Source: Datisca glomerata
Taxonomy: Eukaryota > Streptophyta > Magnoliopsida > Cucurbitales > Datiscaceae
Direction of reading: 5' to 3'
Assembly (NCBI GenBank): GCA_003255025.1
Contig: QANY01004052.1
Span: 1,488,001-1,552,000 of the forward strand
DNA: 64,000 nucleotides
Every line of letters starts with the position of its first letter. The first letter of the stretch is position 1. Below, in pieces: positions 1-12,000 of the stretch. The translations under genes were made by a program, and so were the position numbers. Below the pieces are notes generated by a model. The model made no database searches, was not told the DNA's origin, and saw only the letters and a list, made by a program, of their open reading frames with translations.

Positions 1-708
1 GGAAAAAATATCTTTTGAACCATGACGATCGAAATTCGAAACCTCATAGCTTTCTTTGTTATCCCTAAAACCGCAACTAAAATCACGAGCATGTGGGCGC
101 TCGAATAAATTCTGATCATAAAACTATTTCATCTTTTTCTCTCTAAAAATTTTTATTCAGCCAAAGTACGTTTCTTAGGAAGAAAAACTGTCCAGTGCAT
201 TTTTTTCTTCATATAAAAAATTTATTTTTCAGATATATATATATATTAAAACTTACAAGTATTGAAGAAAATTAATTGACAACAGTTAATTAGTGCCCCG
301 CTGACTAATTAAAGTTGACAAAAGAAGAATTATTACAAAAGAGGAGGAAGAAGAACGTTTTGTTTTCAAAGTTTTAAAATTGTTAAGAGTGAAAAATAAG
401 TTCTGAGCAATAAATGAGAAAAGACAACCTGTTTATATGTGAGGAAAGTGAAGTTCACTGGGAATACATCACTTATCTGCACTATTCTACTCTACGAAAG
501 TAAAAATATTTTACATTTCTACTTTTGAATAAGAACAGTAAAAAGGATAAATAGTTACCTAATTATTCGACAACTACAATTATTACAGGAAAAAAATAAA
601 TTACAGAGATTTTTCGATAATTGTTACATTGATCTAGGTGTCTTCATCTTGGAGGTCGTGATTGTCGTTTTAAAAATTCATCGTGACTATTGTTGTGTGT
701 ATATATAT
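1..708. other. unassigned AT-rich DNA
   Basis: No coding frame, RNA gene or transposon motif recognised. There is a short TA run near 234-246 and a GAAGAAGAAG-like purine stretch near 340-355. It could be the far end of a gene or element outside the window. Confidence 0.5.
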
Positions 709-1960
709 GTATGTGTTGACATTGTAACCCATGTGAAGCACCAACAGTTGGGGATTTCCCAACCGTTTGTGTTCTTTTTTTTATTAAAATTAAATTCAAT
801 TAATTTAAATTAAATAAACTTATTTTAATTAATATTTGACCTATTTAGAATAAAGACGGATATGATTTTTAGATCACTTGGTTGACTATAGACTATCCAC
901 GTTAAGACATTTTTTTATTAAAGAAATCTCGTCACAACATTACTAAATCTGAGGCTAGTAAGGGGAGCATAAGGATAAATATACATTTGACTACATAATT
1001 AATAAACTCTATTGATTAAACTCATAGTCGGATTTATTATATATTAATTATGATACACTTCACTATAAAATCATAATTGAATTTCAAGTGTATTTTATAC
1101 TACTTGATGTAACTATCATTGATATATTATTCATTATATAATGCACATCCATAATATAGTATCGTGCATAACTAGGTTAATTACTATCAACATAATATTT
1201 ATACACATCTTGGTATCATTAGGTTTCAAATTCATTCTACTAGTCAACTATGATAATTTTCATACTTAATGATTCGAGTAAAATTATCAAATCTCTAGTA
1301 ATTCACCAGAGATACTAAGCGCTTAGTTTACTATGACTACATAAATGAATTATCTAAGAGAATCTATGGACTCACTATCTAATAACCAATCATCCAACCT
1401 ACAAAATATGTTGACTCATAGAGTCTCATTCTTAGTAAATCATAATAACTAAGTCATTAAATATAAGCTCATAACTCTCTCAAGATTGAGAGCACTCATA
1501 AAATATTAGCAATAGGTCATGATTTTCATTTTATAGCAATTGACTAAAAATCAAACTTATTAGTCATTTCAATGCATACAAATGTATTAGTACATTAATT
1601 AGGTATTTCATCTAGCGATCAAGGTAAATCACTCTACATAATAGAATTAATGTACTATAATCTTCTCTTAGTAAAGCACACAACATCCCTAGAATGTGAT
1701 TTTAAGTATTTACAAGTCATAAATGACTCTTGGTTAAATATCTTGTTCTCATGAGCTAAACTCCATAGGACCCATAAATAAAGTACTATTATGCTTGTGG
1801 ATTTTTTACTAGAATATATTACATATAATATAAGAATAAACTATTTATTATTAATCAGAATTAAATGTCTGAGTAAATATAATAAAATTCTAGTGCTTTT
1901 AGGGTACAATTCTAACAACCTTAACATTCGTCTAATATTTAACAGAATCTGTGTGAGAGA
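709..1960. repeat. LTR-like AT-rich segment
   Basis: A coding-free stretch that begins with TGTTG and contains mixed AT-rich sequence with short interrupted direct repeats. Its texture resembles the long copia LTRs seen at 38188-40368 and 58854-60559. No primer site, polypurine tract or matching second LTR was found, so it could equally be old intergenic DNA. The assignment rests on texture alone. Confidence 0.22.
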
Positions 1961-3239
1961 GAGGGGTGATTTACACAATTGATCAAAGTACAAGGAGTAA
2001 ATTGGTCAATTTAAAAGTTTAGAGATATGAATTGCATAACGGTAGAAGTACAAGGATATCATTTGCATTTAAGCCTAGGGAAAATGGTAGCGACGAATCT
2101 AAAAGCAAAGACTAAAGCTGTCATAGAGAAAATGAACATTTTGGAGGTCGGGATGAATGCCATCATCAAGTGCCTTTGTCAGCCTGGTGGTCCTGGGCTC
2201 TGGCAATCTTGTCGACTCTGGGGTTTCCATGCTCAGATATTGACATTCTGGTGGTTCAAACAGAACAAGGTCGTCTTACGGAGCTGAGAAATGACGCGAC
2301 AAAAGAAAACACTTTGAAGCCCGCAATCATTATGTAACAGTAGTTAACTTCGACTCCATAAGCCAATTTAATATAAAATTTTACAAAAACCAATTGCACA
2401 AAACAAAAGTCAGGCGTTTACATTTCCTCTTCCCAGGATAGCAAAAATAAAGCAAATCCCCTTGAAAAACTCCAATTTTTATTTTACGTTTGCATCAAAC
2501 ACCTAAAGAACCGTAAGAAGAAAGGAAGTTGTAGGACACGCTAGAGATGTATTCAGATGTGTATTGAAAAGAAGACTAAAGGGGATTGGATTTAGGGGAA
2601 ATAAACCATCCACCACTAGGCGCCGCCACCCACAACACAACCACCACACACCGTCCCTAGCACCACCCGTAACTCCGAGCACAACCAATGTCCTCCAATC
2701 ACTACAATAAATATGAGATTCTACAGTTTTTATATATAGGGTTTATATCTTCTCTTGTAAAATATATAAAACAACGATATTTAAATGAATCTCATAAAAA
2801 ATCCTGCTAAAAGGTAAAAAAAAATGGGACTTCAAAATTTATACGAGGGTTTTTTGCTTAACTAGACCCCTAGACAAACTATTTTGTAGAATTAGACCCA
2901 TTTCATAATTTTTGCTTACCCCGACCCCTAACCCACCTTCCCTTCACTTTTTCACTTTTTCCTCCATTGCCCTTCTCACAAATAAAATGTCATGGTCTAC
3001 TTCACTCAACACTCAAAACCTCTCATCCACCTCATTTCAACTTCTTCATTTTTCATTTTTCCCACTAATTCTTCGTCTTCTTCCTTCTTTTTACAACAAC
3101 AAAAGCTTGTCTTCTTCTTTCTAGAACAAGTATAAGTTTTATTTTCTTCTTTTTGGAAAGCTTGAATTTTCATGGGTTTTTTTGTTCATGAGTTTTCTGG
3201 GAATGATTTTATTTGTTTTCTTTTTTCTAGAACGTTGTT
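1961..3239. other. intergenic region, no recognisable gene
   Basis: It contains a short open frame (2027-2287, + strand, 86 codons) with no recognised domain. A pyrimidine-rich stretch lies at 2900-3125. Around 2850-2930, phrases of the type 'ACTAGACCCCTAGACAAACT' resemble terminal sequences of plant DNA transposons. That would fit the Mutator-like remnant further downstream, but no paired terminus was found. Confidence 0.35.
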
Positions 3240-3770
3240 TGAAGATCATGTAGTGTACATGATCATTCAAGATGTTAATGTAGTATAAATGAGGACTACG
3301 TTAGCCTCGTGTATCCCTCGTGTACACTTCACGTAGGGTACACGATCCTCGTTTAGACATCGTGTACACTACACGATCATCGTGAAGTACATCAAGAACT
3401 TCTTCAGCAGTTCGCAATGCACTACAAGAGCACCGTGTATCATTTATTATATTACACGATCATTGTATAGTGTCACTGTGTACAGTACATGATGACCATA
3501 TGATGATTGTGTACTCCTCGTATACACTACACGATTACACTACACGATGCTCGTGTAGTACTCGTGTACACTACACGATTAAATTATGATGATCATGTAG
3601 TCCTTGTGTACACTACACGATCGTCGTGTAACATCTATTACAGAACATGAGATCTACACGATCAACGTGTAGTCATCTTATAGTGTACATGATGACTACA
3701 CGATGCCCATGAATGTCTCGTGTATAATACACGATCATCATGTAATATTCTATTTCATTATGTATTCTTC
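3240..3770. repeat. palindrome-rich CACGAT/ATCGTG repeat block
   Basis: About 530 bp in which the words TACACGAT, ATCGTGTA, TACACTACACGAT and CGTGTACACTACACGA recur many times in both orientations. Almost any sub-segment can therefore fold onto a neighbour. Spacing is irregular, so this is not a clean tandem repeat. It has no continuous reading frame. It lies just upstream of a degenerate Mutator-like coding fragment and could be part of that element's subterminal region, which is an inference. Confidence 0.7.
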
Positions 3771-3805
3771 TTGTACTGACTTCCTCCATTGATGTATATA
3801 CAAAT

Positions 3806-4285
3806 ATGTCTGAGGTTTTAATTTTTGCAATCTATAATGGAGATTGGGTGAAAATGATATAACATGGTCTTTTAATAGAAAATACCAAATTATTGAAGAT
3901 ATCAACTAACTGCACTTACAATCAAAGAATGATATGTCCATTCAAATTTATTTATAGAAGTCATGTCACATGCCCTCCTGCTGAAATTTTAAATAATAGA
4001 GATTTACAGTTCTTTGTAAAGGAAAATGGTTTAGAATCACTTCAAACCTCATTATTTGTAAGTACTAAGCCTAATTTTTTCCCATCTCAAAGCTAGGTTC
4101 TTGAAATCACAATGTCACAACAACCTCGGGTTCATAAAACTACAAGGTTTTATCAAAGTTGAGTTCCTGAAACCACAATGTCATAGCAACCTCTACATGA
4201 AAGCATTCCTCACTTTAAAAGTGTTGATCATTTTGAAAGAAACTATCATTATGATGATGTTTTTGGTCATGTTGATGGTGATCAA
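3806..4285 (+). pseudogene. Mutator-like (MULE) N-terminal domain fragment, broken
   Basis: An ATG at 3806 opens a frame reading MSEVLIFAIYNGDWVK, typical of the N-terminal domain of plant MuDR-type transposases (a short hydrophobic strand followed by YNG-x-W). A one-base shift near 3855 moves the homologous reading to another frame, and the frame returns by 3893. There the segment with 'CPPAEILNNRDLQFFVKEN' resembles the conserved P-x-EI-x-ND-x-DL-x-FF motif. An acidic linker reads on to about 4285. Two imperfect 30-bp direct repeats start at 4097 and 4163. Catalytic DDE, SWIM and zinc-knuckle parts are absent, so this is a relic. It could instead be a domesticated N-terminal-domain gene fragment. 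Confidence 0.42.
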
Positions 4286-5835
4286 TGTTGTTAAACTCAC
4301 GATCCAGAATATACAAAATGATTGGGATCGTTAATAGACTCGTAATTTTACAGGATCATGGTAGGATCAGACCGGGATCGATAGGATCGCGATCCCAGTT
4401 CGATCCTATAATATTTCTTAGTGGGACTTTTTTTGGTGTTTTTCTCATGTTCAAAGCTGGGCAATTAAAAGCCCAATATTTCTAAGCCCTCCTCGTCAAC
4501 AAAATGGTTATTTTTTTGGTAGTTGATACTGCCTTGCCCTAATGGTCGACTGCAAGACTTGGAGATGAAGAGGAAGAGCACTGAGCACTGAGCAGCGTAG
4601 GGGGTTCGCTCTTCCTTCTTCAATCTTCTCCGTTGGACGATTGGTAGTTTAAGACAAAGAGGAAGAGTATGTAGGGGGTGGGTCATAGACCTTCTTCAAT
4701 TTGATTTGCCATATTTTTCCAGATCTGCAGAGTACAGAGCAAGTGCATGAAAGCCTCGGGGATAACTTCTAACTTGTAAGCTTCTCTCTCATTCTTGGAG
4801 TAATCGTGTAACTTGTAAGCCTTTCTCATTTTTTATTTGAGATCAGAACCTCTAGTTCTCAGTTGGTGAGTTCTGGACCTCTGTTCTTGATTCTGAGCTT
4901 CTAGCTGTCTTCAGTCTTTACTCTTCAGCTAGTTTACTTGTCTTCCCTGGTTCTCGATTGTCGAGGTAAGGAAATTTCTAGTAATTTGATGTTTAGAAAT
5001 TCAGAAGTGAAATTGTTGAATTGGAAGTGTTTCTGAGCAATTTTATTTGTTTGTTTTGTAATATTGCATTTCTAGTCATGGTTTGTTTGGTAATATTTAT
5101 CTGTGTATGTAAGACATGTTTAAAAGGTCAGAAGTGAAATTGTGGTGTGTTTGGTAATTAGTATCTTTGTATGTATTATAATTGATATGTTTAGAAGTCC
5201 ATGAATTAAGTATTGTGTTTATAATTTTACATTTTTACTTATTATCATGATTCGTGAATGTATTGCAAATGTCATGGGATCATGTAAGATTTTTTTGAAT
5301 TTTTATAAGCATTTCATTTAAGAACTTTACTTAATAATATATATAATTGTTTTTTATATGTACATTATACAGGTGATGAAATATTTGAAAATTTTGAGAA
5401 AACAAAAGACGTGAAACTTTATGAAGTTAGTGATAGTGATGATCTCGAAAAGGACATTGATGATTTTTCCATGGAGGATATCAGAGGAAGCAATCATATT
5501 GGTGACAATAATGATGAACTTGATGTGAATGACACTAACACTAATGAAGATGAAAATTGATGAATGACACTATGTAGTCAAACTTGACTAATTATTTACA
5601 TTTTGAACTTGTTGTTCGAAAAACTTATATGTTTGAGATCTTAACTATTTTAAGACATTATATATTTGATTTTTAGGCTTTTATAAAGTAGTGTAAAACT
5701 TGTTTTTATGTTGATATTAGTTAGAAATTAGTTGTTAATCTGTTGAAGGATCTCAGCTTTTTAATATTTTAATTATTAATATATTGTAGGATCTTACGAT
5801 CCATGATCTGATCAAAGGATCCGATCCGCAAGACT
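4286..5835. mobile_element. probable non-autonomous DNA transposon with GATC-rich ends
   Basis: Both ends of this 1.5-kb block are dense in GGATC/GATCC words (4310-4410 and 5745-5835, in opposite senses), a pattern like transposon subterminal repeats. An acidic coding-like stretch lies on either side of it (VDHFERN... at about 4218-4285 and PPIQVKNYDPDNLDGDDDDD at about 5841-5900), as if the block had inserted into one older coding unit. Its interior has a leader-like part, a GT-AG intron-like part (about 4965-5372) and a short final exon. Exact termini and target duplication were not resolved. hAT-type deletion derivative is a guess. Confidence 0.32.
5373..5560 (+). pseudogene. acidic C-terminal exon remnant inside the GATC-ended element
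   Basis: After a good acceptor (TATACAG ending at 5372) there is a 62-codon open frame ending in TGA at 5558-5560. It is rich in Asp, Glu and Asn (DSDDLEKDIDDFSMEDIRG, then an N/D/E-rich tail). Acidic tails like this close several plant hAT-family transposases, but no hAT catalytic or dimerisation segment is present. It is best read as the last exon of an internally deleted transposase gene. Function is not assignable from this piece. Confidence 0.3.
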
Positions 5836-6056
5836 CTTCCACCAATTCAAGTAAAAAACTATGATCCTGACAACCTTGATGGCGATGATGATGATGATTT
5901 TGATCAGGGGTGTATGATGATGCAATCCATAGAGATGACTGTGATGAAGCATCAGTGGAGACGACCATACAATGATTCTAGGCTTGAATACTGGTCCCTA
6001 ACTTGAGACCACTTGTCAATTGCCATCATAACCTGATTTGAATGAATAACGTCTTA

Positions 6057-9000
6057 CGGCCGGTGAAGGCCTCGTGTCAACTGCATGAAGTCCACACGCG
6101 GCCCTTGAAGACCTCGTGTCGAATACATCAAGTCCACATATGGCAAGTGAAGGCCTTGTGTCGAGTACATGAAGTCCAGAGGTGGCTCGTGAAGGCCTTG
6201 TGTGGATAACATTAAGCCCAAACAGGGCCCGTGAAGGCCTCGTGTCGACTACATTAAGTACACATGCGTTTTGTGAAGGCCTCTTGTCGACCACATGAAG
6301 CCCACACGCTACCCGTGAAGGCCCCGTGTGGACTACATGAAGACCAAACGCGGCCCGTGAAGGCCTTGTGTGGACAATATGAAGTCCACACGCGCCCGTA
6401 AAGGCCACGCGTGGACTACATGAAGTCCACATGCCGGCCGTGAATACGTCGTGTCGACTACATGAAGACCACACGTGGCCCGTGAAGGCCCAATGTCAAC
6501 TAAATGAAGACTACACTCAGCCCGTGAAGGCCTCATGTCGACTACTTGAAGTCCACAAGCGGCCCGTGAAGGCCTTGGGTCAACTACATGAATTACACAC
6601 GCAGCTCGTGAAGGCCTATTGTCGACTACATGAAGTCTACACGCGGCCAATGATGGCCTCGTGTCGACTACTTGAAAACCACAAGCGGCTAGTGAAGGCC
6701 TCGTATCGACTGCATGAAGTACACAAGCGGCCCGTGAAGGCCTCGTGTCAACTATATGAAGTACACAATCGGCCTCGTGCCGATTACATGAAGTCCATAC
6801 GCTGCCCATGAAGGCCTTTTATAGACTACATGAAGTCCACATACGGGTTGTGAAGACGTCGTGTCGACTACATGAAGTCCACATACGGGTCGTGAAGACG
6901 TCGTGTTGACTACATGAAGTCCATACGTGGCCCGTTAATGCCTCGTGTCGACTTCATGAAGTCCCCACGCAGTCTGCTAAGGCCATGTGTCGACTATATA
7001 AAGTCCACATGCGGCCCGTGAAGGCCTTGTGTAAACTACATGAAGTCCACACGCGACCCTTGAAGGCCTCGTGTGGACAGCACGAAGTCCACATGCTGTC
7101 CGTGAAGGCCTCGTGTGGACTACATAAAGTCTAGACACGGCCTGTGAAAGCCTCGTGTGGACTATGTGAAGTCCAGATGCGGGCCGTGAAAGCCTCGTGT
7201 GGACTACGTGAAGTCCACACGTGGCCCGTGAATGCCTTGTGTGGAAAACATGAAGTCCACAAGTGGCCCGTGAGGGCCTCGCGTCGACTACATGAACTCC
7301 AAACATGACCCGTGAAGGTCTCATGTGGACAACATAAAGTCCACACGCTGCCCGTGAAGGCCTCGTGTGGACTACATGAAGTCCAGACGTGGCCCGTGAA
7401 AGCCTCGTGTGGACTACATGAAGTGCACAGGCTGCGCATGAATGCCTCGTGTGGATATCATGAAGTCCTCGCACGGCCTGTGAATTCCTTTTGTGAACTA
7501 CATAAAGTCCACATGCGGGCCGCGAAGGTCATGTGTCGACTACATAATGTCCACACGCGGCTCGTGAAGGCCTCGTGCCGACTAGATAAAGTCCACACGT
7601 CATCCATGAAAGCCTCGTCTCGACTATATGAAGTCCACACGCAGCGCGTGAAAGCGTCATGTCGACTATATGAAGTCCACACTTGGCCCGTATGCGCCTA
7701 GTGTGGACAATTTAATGTCCACATGTGGCTCGTGAAGGCCTCATGCCGACTACAAAAAGTCCACACGTGGCCCGCGAGCACCTTGTGTCGACTACATAAT
7801 GTCCACAAGTGGCTCGAGAAGGCGAGGTGCTGACGACATGAAGTCCACATGCTGCCCATGAAGGCCTCATGTCAACTACATGAAGTCCACACGCTGCTCG
7901 TGAAGTCCTCGTGTAGACTGCATGAAGTCCAGACGTTGCCCGTGAAGGCCTCGTGTCGACTGCATGAAGTCCACGCGTGGCCTGTGAACGCCTCGTGTTG
8001 AATGCATGAAGTCCACATGCTGCCTGTGAAGGCCTTGTGTCGATTATATGAAGTCGCCCGTGAAGTCCATACGTGTCAACTACATGAAGTCTAGAAGCGG
8101 CTCATGAAGGATTCTTGTGGACAAGATGATGTCCACACATGGCCCGTGAAGGCCTCGTGACGACTACTTTGAGTCCACACTCTGCCCATGATGGCCTCGT
8201 GTCGACTACATGAAGTGCACACGTGGCATGTGAAGGCCTCGTGTAGACTACATGAAGTCCACACGTGGCATGTGAAGGCCTCTTGTGGACTACATGAAGT
8301 CCACACGCGACCTGTGAATGCCTTGTGCCAAGTGCATAAAGTCCACATGCGACCCGTGAAGCCCTCGTATGGACAACATGAAGTCTGCATGTGGCTCCGT
8401 GATGGCCTCGTATGGACAACATGAAATGCACAAGTGGTCCGCGAAGGCCTCGTGTGGATTACATGAAGTCCACACGTGGCACGTCAAGGCCTCATGTCGA
8501 CTACATGAAGTTCACACGCAGCCCACGAAGGCCTCATGTTGACTACATGCAGTCCACACGCCGCTCGTCAAGGCCTCGTGTAAACTACATGAAGTCTAGT
8601 TGTTACCCATGAAGGCCACGTGTCGATTACATGAAGTACACACGCGACCCGTGAAGGCCTCGTGTTGACTACATGAAGTCCAAATGAAGCTCATGAAGGC
8701 CTCATTTCGACTATATGAAGTCCACACGTTGCCCTTTAAGGCCTCAGGTAGACTACATGAAATCCACACGTGGCCGGTAAAGGCCTCGTGTGGACTACAT
8801 GTTGTCCAAATGTGGCCCATGAATGCCTTGTGTGGACTACAAGAAGTCCACGCGCGGCCCGTGAAGGCCTTGGGTGGATATCATGAAGTCCACATGCTGC
8901 CCGCGAAAGCCTTGTGTCGACTATATGAAGTCCACATGCTACCCGTGAAAGCCCTGTGTCGACAACATAAAGTACACACGCGGCCTATGAAGGCCTCGTG

Positions 9001-12000
9001 TCGAGTACATGAAGTACAAACGCAGCCCGTGAAAGCCCATGTGGACTACATGAAGTCCAAAAGCTACGCATGAAGGCCTTGTGTCGACTAATAAAGTCCA
9101 CACTATGCCTGGGAAGGCCTCGTGTAGACTACAAGAAGTTCACACGTGGCCCTTGAAGGAACCAGGTCGACTACATGAAGTCCACACGCGGCCCGTGAAA
9201 GCCTCGTGGGGACAACATTAAGTCCACACGCGGCTCGTGATGGCCTCGTGTTGACTAAATGATATCCACACGCGGCCCCTGAAGGCCTCGTGTCGACTAC
9301 ATGAAGTCCACACGCGGCATGTGAAGGCCTCTTGTGGACTACATGAAGTCGACATGTGGCCTGTGAAGGCCTCCTATCCACTACACGAAGTACACACGTG
9401 AATCGTGAAGGACTTCCAGTACATGAAGTCCAAACCCATCTCGCGAGGTCCTCGTTTCGACTACATGAAGTCCACGTGTGGCCCTTGAAAGCCACTATGG
9501 ACTACAGGTGGTCCAAATGCGCCACATGAATTTCTCGTGTTGACTACATGAAATCAACACGCGGTCCGTGAAGGCCTCATGATGACAATATAAAGTCCAC
9601 ACGCGGCCTGTGAAATCCTCGTGTTGACTATAGGAAGTCCACACGCGGCATGTGAAAGCCCCATGTGAACTACATGAAGTCCACGCGCGACCTATGAATA
9701 TCTTGTGTCAAGTGCATGAAGTCCACATGCGATACGTGAAGGCCTCGTATGGACAACATGAAGACCGCATGTGGCCCGTGATGGCCTCGTATAGACAACA
9801 TGAAGTCCATAAGCGATCCGTGTAGGCCTCGTGTGGACTACATAAAGTCCACACGCGGCCCGTGAAGGCCTAATGTTGACTACATGAAGTATAAACGCGG
9901 CTCGTCAAGGCCTCGTGTCGACTACATGAAGTCTACACGCTGCCTGTGAAGGCTTTTTGTCGACTACATGACGTTCATACGCTTCCCATTAAGGCCTCGT
10001 GTAGACTACATAAAGTATAGACATTGCCCGTGAAGGCCACGTGTCGACTACATGAAGTACATAAATGACCCACGAAGGCCTTGTATCGACTACTTGAAGT
10101 CCAAACGCAGCTCGTGAAGGCCTCGTTTCGACTGCATGAAGTCCACACGCGTCCCTTGAAGGCATTAGGTGGACTACATGAAGTCCACACGTGGCCCGTA
10201 AAGGCCTCGTGTGGACTACATGTTGTCCAAATGTGGCCCATGAATGCCTTGTATAGAGTACATGAAGTCCACACGAGGCCCGTGAAGGCCTCGGGTGGAT
10301 ATCATGAAGCCCATATGCTGCCCGTGAAGGCCTTGCATCGACTGCATGAAGTCCAGACGTGGCTTATGAAAGCCTCATGTCGACTACATGAAGTACACAC
10401 GCGGCCCGTGAAGGCCTCGTGTCGAGTACATGAAGTACAAACACAGCCCGTGAAGGCCTCATGTAGACTACAAGAAGTCCAAAAGCTACCCATGAAGGCC
10501 TCGTGTGGACAACATGATGTCCATACACGGCTTAGGACGACCGCATTTTTTAAGGCCTCGTGTAGACTACATGAAGTTTCTAGCGGCCTGTGAAGGCCTC
10601 GTGTCCACCAATGAAGTCCACACTATGCTCGGGCAGACCTCGTGTAGACTACAAGAAGTCCACACGTGGCCCGTGAAGCCCTGTGTCGACTACATCAAGT
10701 CCACATATGGCCTGTGAAAGCCACATGTGGACAACATTAAGTCCACACGTGGCTCGTGGTGGCCTCGTGTTGACTACATGAAATCCACACGCAGCCCGTG
10801 AAAGCCTTATGTTCACTATATGAAATCCACATGCTGCCTGTGAAGGCCTCATGTCGATAACATGAAGTCCACATGTAGTCCCTAAAGGTGGCCCGTGAAT
10901 GCCTCGTATTGACTACATGAAATCCAGTGACGGCCCGTGAAGGCCTCGTGATGACAACATGAAGTCCGCACGGGCCTGTGAATGCCCCGTTTCGACTACA
11001 TGAAGTTCGTACACGGCATGTGAAGGCCTCATGTGGACTACATGAAATCCACACGCGACATGTGAATGCCTTGTGTCAAGTGCATGAAGTCCACATGTGG
11101 CCCGTGAAGGCCTCGTCTGGACAACATGAAGTCCACATGGGGACCATGATGGCCTCGTGTGGACAACATGAAATCCACATGCGGCCCGTGATGGCCTTGT
11201 ATGGACAACATAAAGTCCACAAACGGTCCGTGAAGGCCTCGTGTGGACTACATGAAGCACACATACGGCCCGTGAAGACCTCATGTCGACTAAAAGAAGC
11301 ACACACGTGGCCCATGAAGGCCTCGTGTCGACTACATGAAGTCCACACACTGCCTGTGAAGGCTTCGGGTCGAATACATGAAGTTCACACACTGCCTCTC
11401 AATGCCTCGTGTAGACTACATAAAGTCTAGATGTTGCCCGTGAAGGCCACGTGTCGGCTACTGAAGTACACACCCGGCTTGTGAAGGCCTCGTCACAACT
11501 ACATGAAGTTCACATGCGGCTTGTGAAGGCCTCTTGTGGGCTACATGAAGTCCACACGAGACCTGCGAATGCCTTGTGTCAAGTGCATGAAATCCATATG
11601 CTGCCCGTGAAGGCATTGTATAGATAACATGAACTCCACATGTGGCCAGTGATGGCCTTGTATGGAATACATGAAGTCCATATGCGGCCCGTGATCGCCT
11701 CGTATAGACTACATGAAGCCCATAAGTGGTCCGTGAAGGCCTCGTGTGGATTACATGAAGTCCATACGCGGTCCATGAAGGCCTCGTGTGGACTACATAA
11801 AGTCCACACGCGGCCCATGAAGGCCTCGTGTGGACTACATGAAGTCCACACACGGCCCGTGAAGGCCTCATGTCGACTACATGAAGCACACACGTGGCTC
11901 GTAAAGGCCTCGTGTCGACTACATGAAGACCAAACGCTGCCCGTGAAGGCTTCGACTACATGAAGTCTAGACGTTGCCCGTGGAGGTCACGTGTCGACTA

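Noticed and set aside
2503..2688. Short - strand frame with Trp/Gly/Val-rich start
   Set aside because: No homology, splice context or promoter; likely chance.
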